Shown here: piece after piece, positions 8,298-16,289 of the stretch
How the letters are laid out: each line of letters starts with the position of its first letter
Numbering within the stretch: position 1 is the first letter of the stretch
NCBI RefSeq assembly: GCF_001761385.1
Contig: NZ_CP017476.1
Coordinates: forward strand, 3,213,501 to 3,277,500
DNA: 64,000 bases
Direction: 5' to 3'
Source of the DNA: Hydrogenophaga crassostreae
GTDB taxonomy: Bacteria; Pseudomonadota; Gammaproteobacteria; Burkholderiales; Burkholderiaceae_C
Program-made: the position numbers and the translations under genes
Notes under the pieces: model-generated
Told to the model about the DNA's origin: nothing
Database searches by the model: none
The model's input: only the letters and a program-made list of their open reading frames with translations

Positions 8298-9335
8298 TCA
8301 GGACGGACGCGATGGCCGGGCCGCCACGATGACCTGGCCCTTCACGCAGCGCTGAAAGTAGGGATAGGTATCCGTCGCGAAGTAGTGGTAGATGCCCTCG
8401 GGGAACTCGGGCGTCGCGCCGGTTCGGCCGTTGCACTCGTCCAGATCGCCCAGGCCGGCCACGTACTCATGGTCTTGCTCGAAAGCGCCCATGGGGTAGA
8501 CCGAAACCGGCGGGCGATTGGCATCGGGCGTGGCTTTGAGGCGGTAGCTGCCTTCGATCACCTTGATCGACGACTGGGCATCGTTGGCCACGCTGTAACC
8601 AAAGCGGGCGTATATCGGAAAGCCATCGGCGGCCCAGCCGATCAGGGTCATGGCCTTGCCCTTGCCTTGCTGGGCCGCAAAGGCTTCGGGCATGCCGTGG
8701 TAGTGGTAGGCGCCACCAGGTTGCACATGGGCGTTGTTGTTGTCCACACCGAAATCGAAGCTGGACTGCCCCAGCGCTTCCATGCGCCATGCGCCTGCGG
8801 GTCGACCCGGGTCGCAAACGCCTGTATCACTGCAACCGCCATTGGTGCCAGCATCGATCTTCACGCCGTTGAGCAACAGGCCAATCACGCCTGCGGGCCC
8901 ACCCAGACGGGTGGCCCGGTCGGTCAGGCTGGGCGACAGCGTGAAGCGGGCCGACACTTGTTGCGCCTTGATTCGGTTGGGGTTGCCCGGGTTGGGGAAG
9001 GTGCCCACTTCGTGGTCTGGAACGCCGTTTGCGCTCAAGATGCGCTGCGTGGTGGAGCAAGTCCACCGCGCCTCGCTGACCGCCTTGACCGATGCCGAAG
9101 GGTTCAACGCGCTGTAGCTGTAATCACAGCCAATACCCTGCGTGCTGCCCGAGCTGATCACCCTGGCCGGGGCTGAAGAAGTTTCGGGCGGAGGTGGAAA
9201 ACCGCCGATACCGCCGGGTGGGCCGTCCATGCTGCAAGCGGTCAAGGCCAGGGCGCCCAGCGCGATGGCCACAACGCCCAGATTGCGCGAGGCAAGCAGA
9301 GAAGGCGGAATGAAGGAATACATGCTCAAACTCAT
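8298..9335 (-). CDS. YHYH-domain lipoprotein (copy 2)
   Basis: Secreted protein of 345 aa, function unknown. The start at 9335 (or ATG 9323, four codons later) yields a lipoprotein signal with lipobox LTAC (Cys34). Conserved blocks shared with the upstream paralogue are NGVPDHEVGTFPN (103-115), LNGVKIDAGT, HVQPGGAYHYHGMPE (203-217, carrying the YHYH motif at 210-213), GWAADGFPIYARFGYS, and DLDECNGRTG followed by YHYFATDTYPYFQRC near the C-terminus. The repeated His/Tyr motifs and acidic DLDEC segment look suitable for metal binding, but this is inference. It starts five bases after the preceding gene and its stop is one base before the HupE-like start, so it belongs to one operon. Confidence 0.8.
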   Translation of the reverse strand: MSLSMYSFIPPSLLASRNLGVVAIALGALALTACSMDGPPGGIGGFPPPPETSSAPARVISSGSTQGIGCDYSYSALNPSASVKAVSEARWTCSTTQRILSANGVPDHEVGTFPNPGNPNRIKAQQVSARFTLSPSLTDRATRLGGPAGVIGLLLNGVKIDAGTNGGCSDTGVCDPGRPAGAWRMEALGQSSFDFGVDNNNAHVQPGGAYHYHGMPEAFAAQQGKGKAMTLIGWAADGFPIYARFGYSVANDAQSSIKVIEGSYRLKATPDANRPPVSVYPMGAFEQDHEYVAGLGDLDECNGRTGATPEFPEGIYHYFATDTYPYFQRCVKGQVIVAARPSRPS

Positions 9336-9340
9336 ACAGA

Positions 9341-10358
9341 TCAGATCAACGCTGCCGTGCTTCGGGTGGTGGTCGCACCAGGCGGTGGGGCCGCGGCTGC
9401 CGCCGTGCTGACACTGCCTTTCACACAGCGCTGGAAGTAGGGGTACGAATCGGTGGCGAAGTAGTGGTAGGTGCCATTCGGGAACTCGGGGGTCACGCCA
9501 GTGCGGCCATTGCATTCGTCCAGATCGCCTGCGCCGGCCACGTATTCCCAGTCTTGAGCGAAGGTGCCCAGGGGGTAGGCCGTGGCCGATGGACGGCTGG
9601 TGCTGACGGTGGCTTTGAGTTTGTAGCTGCCACTCATGGCTCTCAAAGACGAACTGGCGCTGCTGGCCACGCTGTAGCCATAGCGGGCGTAGATCGGGAA
9701 GCCGTCCGCCGCCCAGCCGATCAAGGTCATCGAAGCGCTGCTGGCGCCACGCAAGGCCATGAAGCCTTCGGGCATGCCGTGGTAGTGGTAGGTGCCGCCA
9801 GGTTGTACGTGGGCGTTGTTGTTGTCGGTACCGAAATCAAAGCTGCTTTGGCCGAGCGCCTCGATGCTCCAGCTGCCAGCGTTGTCGATCAGACTGCAGC
9901 TGCTGCCCGAGTCATCGCATGAACCGGCCGTGCCGGCATCGATTTTCACGCCGTTGAGCACATAGCCCTGAGGGCCGCGCGGCCCACCCAGGGTGGTCGC
10001 TGTGCTGGTCTCGGTCGGAAAGAGCGACAGGCTGGCGGAAATCGATTGCGCCGAAATCGTGTTGGGGTTGCCGGCATTGGGAAAAGTCCCCACGGCGTGA
10101 TCGGGCACTCCATTCGCGGTCAGCGTGCGCTGGGTTGTGCTGCAGGCCCATTGCACCGTGCTGGTCAGTCTCACCGATGCCGAGCTGTTGTAGGCGCTGT
10201 GGTTGTAGTCGAACAAGACACCGGTGGTGTCGGAGGCGCTGGTTGTGGTGTCGTCGCAGCCGCCACAGGCTGTGACCAGTGCGGCAGCCGACGCCACCAG
10301 GAAAAAAGGAAGCCTTCAAGCGGCTGGCCTTGAGCAGGGTTGCGAGGGGGAAGGTCAT
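9341..10358 (-). CDS. YHYH-domain lipoprotein (copy 1), signal peptide out of frame
   Basis: Paralogue of the next gene: it has NGVPDHAVGTFPN, LNGVKIDAGT, HVQPGGTYHYHGMPE, GWAADGFPIYARYGYS and the C-terminal YHYF/YPYFQRC segment. The continuous frame only begins at GTG 10297, giving just ten residues before the lipobox Cys (LVTAC), too short and uncharged for a signal peptide. In another frame ATG 10358 opens MTFPLATLLKASRLKA, an ideal n-region. The two frames join if one T is removed from the run of six (minus strand; A6 at 10302-10307), producing a standard lipoprotein signal. So the gene is frameshifted here through mutation, sequencing error or slip-strand variation. Coordinates span both frames. 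Confidence 0.72.
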
Positions 10359-10368
10359 CTGCGGGGCC

Positions 10369-10680
10369 TTACTGGCGCGGTGCCGAAGAACCATTGCTGC
10401 CTTGCCCCTGGGCGGGCGCACAGGCCAGCGGACGGCCCTGGGGCGCCATGCAGCTGCCGCTGACCGTGCCATTGGGACTGCTGAAGCTGCAACTGTCGCC
10501 AGATTTGGCTGTTTTGCAGGCGCTGAGTGCCTCGGCTGGCGGACCATTGCGGCCATTGCCGTTGCCAGGGCCGTCGCCGGACTTGGGTTGGGCCATCACA
10601 GCGGTACAGGCGAGCAAAGCCGTGAGGGTCGCCAGTCTGGCGACGGTTCGAATCGGGCGGATTGAAGCAACTGAAGGCAT
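10369..10680 (-). CDS. Small secreted Cys-rich protein
   Basis: Protein of 103 aa beginning at ATG 10680. Residues 1-30 form a signal peptide (RTVARLATLTALLACTAVMA, then QPK). The mature part is Gly/Asn/Ser-rich with four Cys at 55, 64, 77 and 87 in the spaced pattern ACKTAKSGDSC, SGSC, ACAP. I have no named family; similar short Cys-spaced modules occur in proteobacterial secreted proteins, as far as I recall. It is the first gene of the YHYH/HupE-like minus-strand operon and lies ten bases upstream of the frameshifted YHYH gene, opposite the sensor kinase. Confidence 0.65.
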   Translation of the reverse strand: MPSVASIRPIRTVARLATLTALLACTAVMAQPKSGDGPGNGNGRNGPPAEALSACKTAKSGDSCSFSSPNGTVSGSCMAPQGRPLACAPAQGQGSNGSSAPRQ

Positions 10681-10740
10681 GGTGTGAAACGCTTGTTGAA
10701 AGGTCGAATGAAGGGGCTGGAGGGCATCGTAGAAAATCAA

Positions 10741-10780
10741 TGTGGAGCGAATATGGATTCGAATCCATCGAATCTCCACA
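10741..10780. promoter_or_regulatory. Nested palindrome in the divergent intergenic region
   Basis: Between the Cys-rich protein gene and the sensor kinase there is a perfect 16-bp palindrome, ATGGATTCGAATCCAT (10753-10768), framed by TGTGGAG (10741-10747) and its exact inverse CTCCACA (10774-10780). The two 5-bp spacers are both CGAAT, so TCGAATC also occurs as a direct repeat with 9-bp period (10759-10765 and 10768-10774). No T-run follows, so it is not an ordinary terminator. Placement between divergent transcripts suggests a binding site for the adjacent BaeR-like regulator, by inference. Confidence 0.55.
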
Positions 10781-10803
10781 ATCCGCGGGCACACTGGAGC
10801 ACC

Positions 10804-12267
10804 ATGCGTTCCCGACTCACTTTCACTCTCTCTGCCTGGCTCATCGGCGTTGTTGCCGTCAGCGTTCTGGCCATGGGCAGCTTCACCTCGTGGCACCTGA
10901 GCCAGGGTTTCACGGCCTACTTGCAAGCGCGCGATTCGGAGCGCTTTGACAAGTTCGTGGCGCTGGTGGAACAGCGCCTGGCCGTTGGCCCGAGCGCACT
11001 TCAGGGCGAAAAGGCGGCCCCCGACATGCGGGATTTGCTGCGCGAATTCGCGCTTGCAGAGGGCCTGATTCCGTTGGGTAGCAAGCCCCCTCAAGGCAGA
11101 CCCTCTCACGAGGCCCCCCCCGGCGCCCCCAACCCACGACCACCACCTCCGGGCGCCGGTGAGGGGTTCGGCAGCCGGGTGGCGCTGGCGCTGCCCGACG
11201 GACGCTCATGGGCTGGCCCGCCCATCTCGCTGGAAGAAACCGGCGTTGTTGAACGCCCTGTCAAAGTGGCCGGCGAAACCGTGGCGCTGGCACGGCTCAG
11301 GCCTCTGACGCAGGCAGCCGACGCCCTTGAAGCCCAGTTCTTGACGCAGCAGTTTGCAGGTATCGCCGGGGTCGCCGCAGGCTTGTTCCTGCTGGCCCTG
11401 GTATCGGCGATGTGGCTGGCCCGCCAATGGATCCGGCCATTGGTTGCGGTGCAAGACGCCACGGCGCGCATCGCGCGGGGTGAACTGAGCGTGCGCGTAC
11501 CCAACGCCCGCAGCGACGAGATCGGCGATGTGATGCGCAATGTCAACGCCATGGCCGCCAGCCTGCAAAACATCGAGGGCGCACGCCGCCGCTGGATGGC
11601 CGATCTCTCGCACGAGTTGCGCACGCCACTGACTGTGTTGCGCGGAGAAATAGAGGCACTTGTCGACGGCGTTCGTCCCATGACCACGAAGGCCATGGTG
11701 TCACTGCAAGAAGACACGCTCAGACTGGGCGCGCTGGTGGACGATCTGCATCTGCTGGCCATGGCCGATTTGCAGCCCCTGCCCTGCCGGTTCGAAGACA
11801 CCGACGCCAGCGAGATCGTGCAAGGCGTGTTGCGTCGCCACGCCTTGGCTGCGACCGACGCTGGGCTGACGCTCAACTGGGCCAACGGCCACCCGCCCTC
11901 TGCGCCCCTGCACGGAGATCCGCGCCGCATTGAACAGGTGTTGAACAACCTGGTGCAAAACAGTCTGCGTTACACCGATGCGCCAGGGCAGATCACCGTC
12001 GACCTGAAAAGCACCCCCGAGTGCATTCAAATCATCGTTGAAGACAGCGCGCCAGGGCTGGAGCCGCAAGATATGAGCCGCATTTTTGAGCCTCTCTACC
12101 GCGCCGATTCGGCCCGCAGCCGCCACAATGGTGGCAGTGGCCTGGGCCTGGCCATCAGCGCGGCCATTGTGCATGCCCACGGCGGCCTCATCAGCGCCCA
12201 CCCTTCACCGCTGGGTGGTTTGCGCATCGAGGTCGATTTGCCCACCCAACCAACGCTTCTGAAATGA
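10804..12267 (+). CDS. BaeS-like sensor histidine kinase
   Basis: Inner-membrane histidine kinase of 487 aa. ATG 10804 is preceded by GGAG five bases upstream. Order of parts: TM1 (about 8-28), periplasmic sensor region (about 30-180) containing a Pro-rich stretch (about 95-118), TM2 (183-205), HAMP (about 206-258), H-box SHELRTP with phospho-acceptor His270, N-box around Asn381-386, and G-boxes EDSAPGL and GGSGLGLAI. The N-terminal pattern GFTAYLQARD resembles BaeS, an envelope-stress sensor. It overlaps the response regulator by four bases (ATGA) and diverges from the YHYH operon, which is its most likely target. The signal sensed is unknown. Confidence 0.9.
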   Translation: MRSRLTFTLSAWLIGVVAVSVLAMGSFTSWHLSQGFTAYLQARDSERFDKFVALVEQRLAVGPSALQGEKAAPDMRDLLREFALAEGLIPLGSKPPQGRPSHEAPPGAPNPRPPPPGAGEGFGSRVALALPDGRSWAGPPISLEETGVVERPVKVAGETVALARLRPLTQAADALEAQFLTQQFAGIAGVAAGLFLLALVSAMWLARQWIRPLVAVQDATARIARGELSVRVPNARSDEIGDVMRNVNAMAASLQNIEGARRRWMADLSHELRTPLTVLRGEIEALVDGVRPMTTKAMVSLQEDTLRLGALVDDLHLLAMADLQPLPCRFEDTDASEIVQGVLRRHALAATDAGLTLNWANGHPPSAPLHGDPRRIEQVLNNLVQNSLRYTDAPGQITVDLKSTPECIQIIVEDSAPGLEPQDMSRIFEPLYRADSARSRHNGGSGLGLAISAAIVHAHGGLISAHPSPLGGLRIEVDLPTQPTLLK

Positions 12268-12986
12268 ACGGCCGAGACAACAAAACCCGCGTCCTCGTGG
12301 TCGAAGACGATCCCAAAATTGCCCGTTTGCTGGTCGACTACCTCGAGGCAGAAGGCCTTTTCGCCGATGTGGTGGCCGATGGGCTGGTGGCCGTGAATTT
12401 CATTCGACACGAACCGCCTTCACTGGTTCTGCTCGACTTGATGTTGCCGGGCATGAACGGCGTAGCCGTGTGCCGAACGGTGCGCGCCTGCTACAGCGGT
12501 CCGATCATCATGCTCACGGCCAGGATCGAAGAAATTGACCGCCTGATGGGACTCGATTCTGGTGCCGACGACTACGTCTGCAAACCGTTCAGCCCGCGCG
12601 AAGTCATGGCACGGGTCAAGGCACAGTTGCGGCGGGTTCAGGGCCGGGTCACCACCGACCCCGATCCATGGGCCATCGACGAAGACCGGTTTCGCATCGC
12701 CTGGCAAGGCCACTGGCTCGACCTGACCGTGCTGGAGTTTCGAATGTTCCGCCTGCTCCTGGGCAAGCCAGGGCGCGTGTTCTCAAGGGCGCAACTGCTC
12801 AACAGCCTGCATTCGGACGACCGCGACGTCAGTGACCGTGCGATCGACAGCCACGTCAAGAACCTGCGCAAGAAAATTCAGGTGGTTGACCCCGCGTTTG
12901 ACTGCATCAGCTCGGTCTATGGCGTGGGTTACCGGTTCGAGATACCTGCCGGTCCGCCAGAAGAAAAGCCCGTGCTTCACACCTGA
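12264..12986 (+). CDS. BaeR/OmpR-family response regulator
   Basis: Transcription factor of 240 aa with a receiver domain (acidic pocket Glu14/Asp15, phosphorylation site Asp58 in LVLLDLMLPG, Thr85, Lys107) and an OmpR-type winged helix at the C-terminus (LDLTVLEFRMFRLLL, then DRAIDSHVKNLRKKI and VYGVGYRFE). It is translationally coupled to the kinase. By family it should bind direct repeats near promoters; the nested palindrome at 10741-10780 is the obvious local candidate. An AAGCCCGT/ACGGGCTT inverted repeat with a long loop (12965-13005) spans the end of the gene and may act as a weak terminator. Confidence 0.9.
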   Translation: MNGRDNKTRVLVVEDDPKIARLLVDYLEAEGLFADVVADGLVAVNFIRHEPPSLVLLDLMLPGMNGVAVCRTVRACYSGPIIMLTARIEEIDRLMGLDSGADDYVCKPFSPREVMARVKAQLRRVQGRVTTDPDPWAIDEDRFRIAWQGHWLDLTVLEFRMFRLLLGKPGRVFSRAQLLNSLHSDDRDVSDRAIDSHVKNLRKKIQVVDPAFDCISSVYGVGYRFEIPAGPPEEKPVLHT

Positions 12987-13120
12987 AACATCGAACAGAC
13001 GGGCTTATTTGGCGGTCATGCCATGTAAAAGAGGGCAACGCTTGACGGGTTCCTGCACATCGCCGGCGCGATTTGGGAAAATAAGCGTTCCCGGCCCATG
13101 GCCAGCAAACGAATGATCCG

Positions 13121-13738
13121 TTGAGCAGCAGCATCCCTACCAGCGATTTCGGTGAACAAAAAGCCCCTGTCAAGGCTCCACCGGCAGGCTTTTCGCGCCA
13201 ATCAGAAAACACCTGGCGCGGCCAGTGGGCGAGCGAAGCCGACACCCGCGCCTTCGCACTGCAGCTGGCGGCCCATCCCGCCGTGCTCAACGCCACCATC
13301 ACGCTGCATGGCGATCTGGGTGCCGGCAAAACCACTTTTGTGCGCCATTTGCTGCGCGCCCTGGGCGTACAAGGGCGCGTCAAGAGTCCGACCTACGCCG
13401 TGGTCGAGCCCCATGAGGCCCTGCCTTGCCCTTTGTTGCCGGCCAACGAGCCGCTGCACATCTGGCACTTTGATTTTTACCGTTTTACAGATCCGCGTGA
13501 GTGGGAAGATGCAGGCTTTCGCGAACTTTTCGCCAGCCCCGGCCTCAAGCTGGTGGAATGGCCTGAGCGCGCCGCCGGGCATTTGCCCCCCATCGATGCC
13601 GAGCTGCATCTGCAAACCCTGGACATGCCCCTGACTTTGATTGCTGAAACCGACGATGCCGCCCCTGCAAGGCAGGTCACCTTTAACGCCATGAGTCCGG
13701 TCGGCCAACAGCTGTTGTCTGCCTTGCGCACCGCATGA
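13121..13738 (+). CDS. tsaE: tRNA threonylcarbamoyladenosine ATPase TsaE
   Basis: Cytoplasmic ATPase required, with TsaB/TsaD/TsaC, for t6A modification at tRNA position 37. The 205-aa product begins at TTG 13121 and has a Walker A motif GDLGAGKTT (64-72), then KSPTYAVVE and the HFDFYRF segment typical of TsaE, followed by a Trp-Glu-Asp-Ala-Gly-Phe stretch. About 30 N-terminal residues and a long tail make it larger than the roughly 155-aa E. coli protein. It overlaps amiC by four bases. Confidence 0.93.
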   Translation: MSSSIPTSDFGEQKAPVKAPPAGFSRQSENTWRGQWASEADTRAFALQLAAHPAVLNATITLHGDLGAGKTTFVRHLLRALGVQGRVKSPTYAVVEPHEALPCPLLPANEPLHIWHFDFYRFTDPREWEDAGFRELFASPGLKLVEWPERAAGHLPPIDAELHLQTLDMPLTLIAETDDAAPARQVTFNAMSPVGQQLLSALRTA

Positions 13739-15174
13739 GCCAAGACAACAACACCCTGAACCGCCGCAAGCTGCTGAAAGCGGGCTCGCTGGTCTTGCTG
13801 CTGGGCACGCAAGAGATTGCGCGTGGCGCCAGCGTGGTCGCGGTGCGCATCTGGCCGGCCAAAGACTACACGCGCTTGACCATCGAAACAGACGGCTTGC
13901 TGAAGGTGAAGCAAACCCGGGTGAGTGAGCCGCCCAGGCTGACCGTCGACATCGAAGGCATCGATCTGCTGAACCCGATTCGCGAACTGGTGGGCAAGCT
14001 CAAATCCAGCGACCCCAACATCGCCGGTATGGTGGTGGTTCAGCAAGAGCCCAATGTGGTTCGGCTGTCCATCGACCTGAAGAAGCCGATCCAGCCCCAG
14101 GTGTTCAACCTGCAGCCGGTCGCGGCCTACCAGCATCGGCTGGTCCTGGATCTGTTCCCTGTGCACGTGCCCGATCCGCTCGCAGAACTGATTGGCCAGC
14201 GCATGAAAGAGATGGATGAAGCCAGCGAGCGCGCCGCGCGCCTGCTTGGCATCGAAACCCATGAGCTGAATGCCCGAACAAGTGCCAGGGACCCGATCGG
14301 CGAACTGATCGCGCGCAGCACTGGCGGCACCACGTCAACGACTGACAGTCCCGGGTCCAACGAGGCGACCACCACCGCCAGCGCAAATGAAGACAGCCGC
14401 TCCAGCGCAAAACAGCGCCCTGGCGCGAGGAACAGTGCCATCAACGAGACCGATCGCCTCATCATCGTGGCGCTGGACCCCGGTCATGGCGGCGAAGACC
14501 CTGGCGCCTCCGGGCCGGCCGGCACGCTGGAAAAAAACGTGGTGCTGCAGGTGGCGCTCAAACTGCGCGACCGCATCAACGCCACCAAGGTCAACAACCA
14601 CCCCATGCGGGCCTACCTCACCCGCGACGCCGATTTTTTTGTGCCGCTGGGCGTGCGCGTACAAAAAGCCCAGCGGGTCAACGCCGATCTGTTCGTGAGC
14701 CTGCATGCCGATGCCTTCTTCACGCCCGACCCGCAGGGCGCCAGCGTTTTTGCGTTGAGCACCAAAGGCGCCAGCAGCGCCGCAGCGCGCTGGATGGCCA
14801 GCAAGGAAAACGCTGCCGACCTGGTGGGCGGCATCAACCTCAAAACCAAAGACGCCACCGTGCACAGGGCGCTGGTGGAAATGAGCACCGCCGCCCAGAT
14901 CAAAGACAGCCTGAAACTGGGTGGTGCCATGCTGGGCGAGGTGAAGAAGATCGGCAAACTGCACAAGCCGCGCGTCGAACAGGCCGCCTTTGCGGTGCTG
15001 AAAGCGCCGGACATTCCCAGCGTGCTGGTGGAAACGGCCTTCATCAGCAACCCCGAAGAAGAGCGGCGACTCAACACCGCCGACTACCAAAACGACCTGG
15101 CCGAGGCATTGCTGAAAGGCATCGTGCGCTACTTCGGGCAGAACCCGCCGCTGGCGAGAAACCGCACTGTATAG
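13735..15174 (+). CDS. amiC: N-acetylmuramoyl-L-alanine amidase AmiC-like
   Basis: Periplasmic zinc amidase of 479 aa that cleaves the lactyl-Ala bond of peptidoglycan during cell separation. The N-terminus NRRKLLKAGSLVLLLG is a twin-arginine (Tat) signal (RR at 10-11), as known for AmiA/AmiC. An AMIN targeting domain (about 35-140) is joined by a Ser/Thr/Asn-rich linker to an Amidase_3 domain (about 240-470). Zinc ligands and catalytic Glu are visible: His251 (DPGHGGEDPG), Glu266 (GTLEKN), His324 (SLHADAF) and Glu433 (VETAFISN). The start ATG overlaps the tsaE stop. The tsaE-amiC-mutL order is typical for beta-proteobacteria. Confidence 0.93.
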   Translation: MSQDNNTLNRRKLLKAGSLVLLLGTQEIARGASVVAVRIWPAKDYTRLTIETDGLLKVKQTRVSEPPRLTVDIEGIDLLNPIRELVGKLKSSDPNIAGMVVVQQEPNVVRLSIDLKKPIQPQVFNLQPVAAYQHRLVLDLFPVHVPDPLAELIGQRMKEMDEASERAARLLGIETHELNARTSARDPIGELIARSTGGTTSTTDSPGSNEATTTASANEDSRSSAKQRPGARNSAINETDRLIIVALDPGHGGEDPGASGPAGTLEKNVVLQVALKLRDRINATKVNNHPMRAYLTRDADFFVPLGVRVQKAQRVNADLFVSLHADAFFTPDPQGASVFALSTKGASSAAARWMASKENAADLVGGINLKTKDATVHRALVEMSTAAQIKDSLKLGGAMLGEVKKIGKLHKPRVEQAAFAVLKAPDIPSVLVETAFISNPEEERRLNTADYQNDLAEALLKGIVRYFGQNPPLARNRTV

Positions 15175-15267
15175 GCTCCCGCGCCGCGCCTTTGGCGCGT
15201 CTCCTCCCCAGGGGACGACGCTGGCCGACCGGCAAAGCCGGACCGGCGGCGTTCTCGGTTGGGGTTC
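15175..15267 (+). repeat. Dispersed GC-rich hairpin repeat, divergent copy
   Basis: Begins at the amiC stop codon. It shows the family pattern: GCGCCGCGCCTTTGGCGCG hairpin, CTCCCCAGGGGACG, CTGGCC, CCGGCAAAGCCGG hairpin, then GGCGTTCTCGGTTGGGG. It is more divergent than the copies at 32.8-52.5 kb. It may end transcription between amiC and the convergent yqaA-like gene. Confidence 0.6.
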
Positions 15268-15304
15268 CCTTTTTTGGCCCGCGTTACTTCTTTGCGAGCA
15301 AGCG

Positions 15305-15880
15305 TCAGCGCAGAGCCAGGTAGGCCACGCCCACGGCCGCGATGGAGCCCCAGCCCACCCATTCCATCACGGGACGAAGTTTGGGCTCCATGGCGGGACC
15401 AAAGCGACCCATGAGCCAGCTGACCAGGAAGAAGCGGCCTCCGCGGCCGACGATGGAGGCCAGAACGAACGGCAAAAACGGCATGCCCATGCCACCAGCG
15501 GCCAGGGTGAATACCTTGTAAGGAATGGGTGAAAAGCCCGCGATGAACACCGCAGTGAAACCCCATTGTTCGAACCAGCCACGGGCGGTAGCGAGGTTGT
15601 CGGCCCAGCCCATCCTCTCTATCCAGGGCATCAGGGCCTCCAGCGCCCAGGTACCGAGGAAATAGCCCAGCATGCCCCCCAATACCGACATGAGTGTGGT
15701 GAGCAAAGCCAGACGCCACCACAGCTTGGGCTTCGCCAGGCACATGGGCGCGAGCATCACGTCGGGCGGGATCGGAAAGAATGAGGACTCGGCAAAACTC
15801 AACGCCCCCAGGTACCAGGGCGCGCGCGGGTGGCGGCTCCAGGCAATGACGCGGTCGTACAGCGGTTCAAACAGTTTCAA
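15305..15880 (-). CDS. YqaA/DedA-family membrane protein
   Basis: Integral membrane protein of 191 aa in the DedA/SNARE-associated superfamily (YqaA subgroup). Visible features are SFAESSFFPIPPDVMLAPM, matching the conserved E-x-x-x-x-P-x-P region, FSPIPYKVFTLAAG and GRGGRFFLVSW with a conserved Arg-rich segment. The frame is open much further upstream, but residues there look non-coding; TTG 15880 (LKLFEPLYDRVIAW) gives the family's usual length. DedA proteins are linked to polyprenyl-phosphate or phospholipid movement; the role of this member is not established. It converges on amiC. Confidence 0.8.
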   Translation of the reverse strand: MKLFEPLYDRVIAWSRHPRAPWYLGALSFAESSFFPIPPDVMLAPMCLAKPKLWWRLALLTTLMSVLGGMLGYFLGTWALEALMPWIERMGWADNLATARGWFEQWGFTAVFIAGFSPIPYKVFTLAAGGMGMPFLPFVLASIVGRGGRFFLVSWLMGRFGPAMEPKLRPVMEWVGWGSIAAVGVAYLALR

Positions 15881-16289
15881 GGCACACCCAAGGGTAGGTT
15901 TTTTAGCGGGCAAGGCACGGACCTGTTGGCTGACCGGCGAGAGGATTGCAACGCTTCGGGGGCAATTATCCCAGCCAATCCTTAGGGAAGCTCTGCATAA
16001 CCCGCGCCGTGCGCGGCGTGGTCTTTGCGGGGTGCTGCCGGGAGGCGCGAAACCTCGGGGCCAGCCTGGACGGCTGCCCTGAATTTGCAACGCAAGGCAT
16101 CGCCCGCAAAACCACGGGCCACAAGGGTTTGGCCCCAAACGGGCATCTGACGCACCTGTCGGTTTGCGTGTGCGAAGAGGTACACGGCGCACCAAGCAGG
16201 CACGCCAGCCCGCCCGTTTTGAAGCCGAACACGCATCGCAGGGGTTGTGCAGAACCAACCCAACCCGCCACGAAGCCTACAATTTCCCG
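15881..16289. other. Intergenic region with possible MITE or IS remnant
   Basis: A 409-base stretch between the divergent yqaA-like gene and mutL. It holds imperfect inverted ends about 235 bp apart: GGGAAGCTCTGCATAACCC at 15985-16003 and GGGGTTGTGCAGAACC at 16241-16256 (reverse TTCTGCACAACCCC). The core TCTGCAYAACCC resembles IS5-type ends. No transposase frame is visible inside; the reading frames through it look random. mutL starts about 30 bases past the right end, so the element, if real, is in or near the mutL promoter. Confidence 0.4.
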
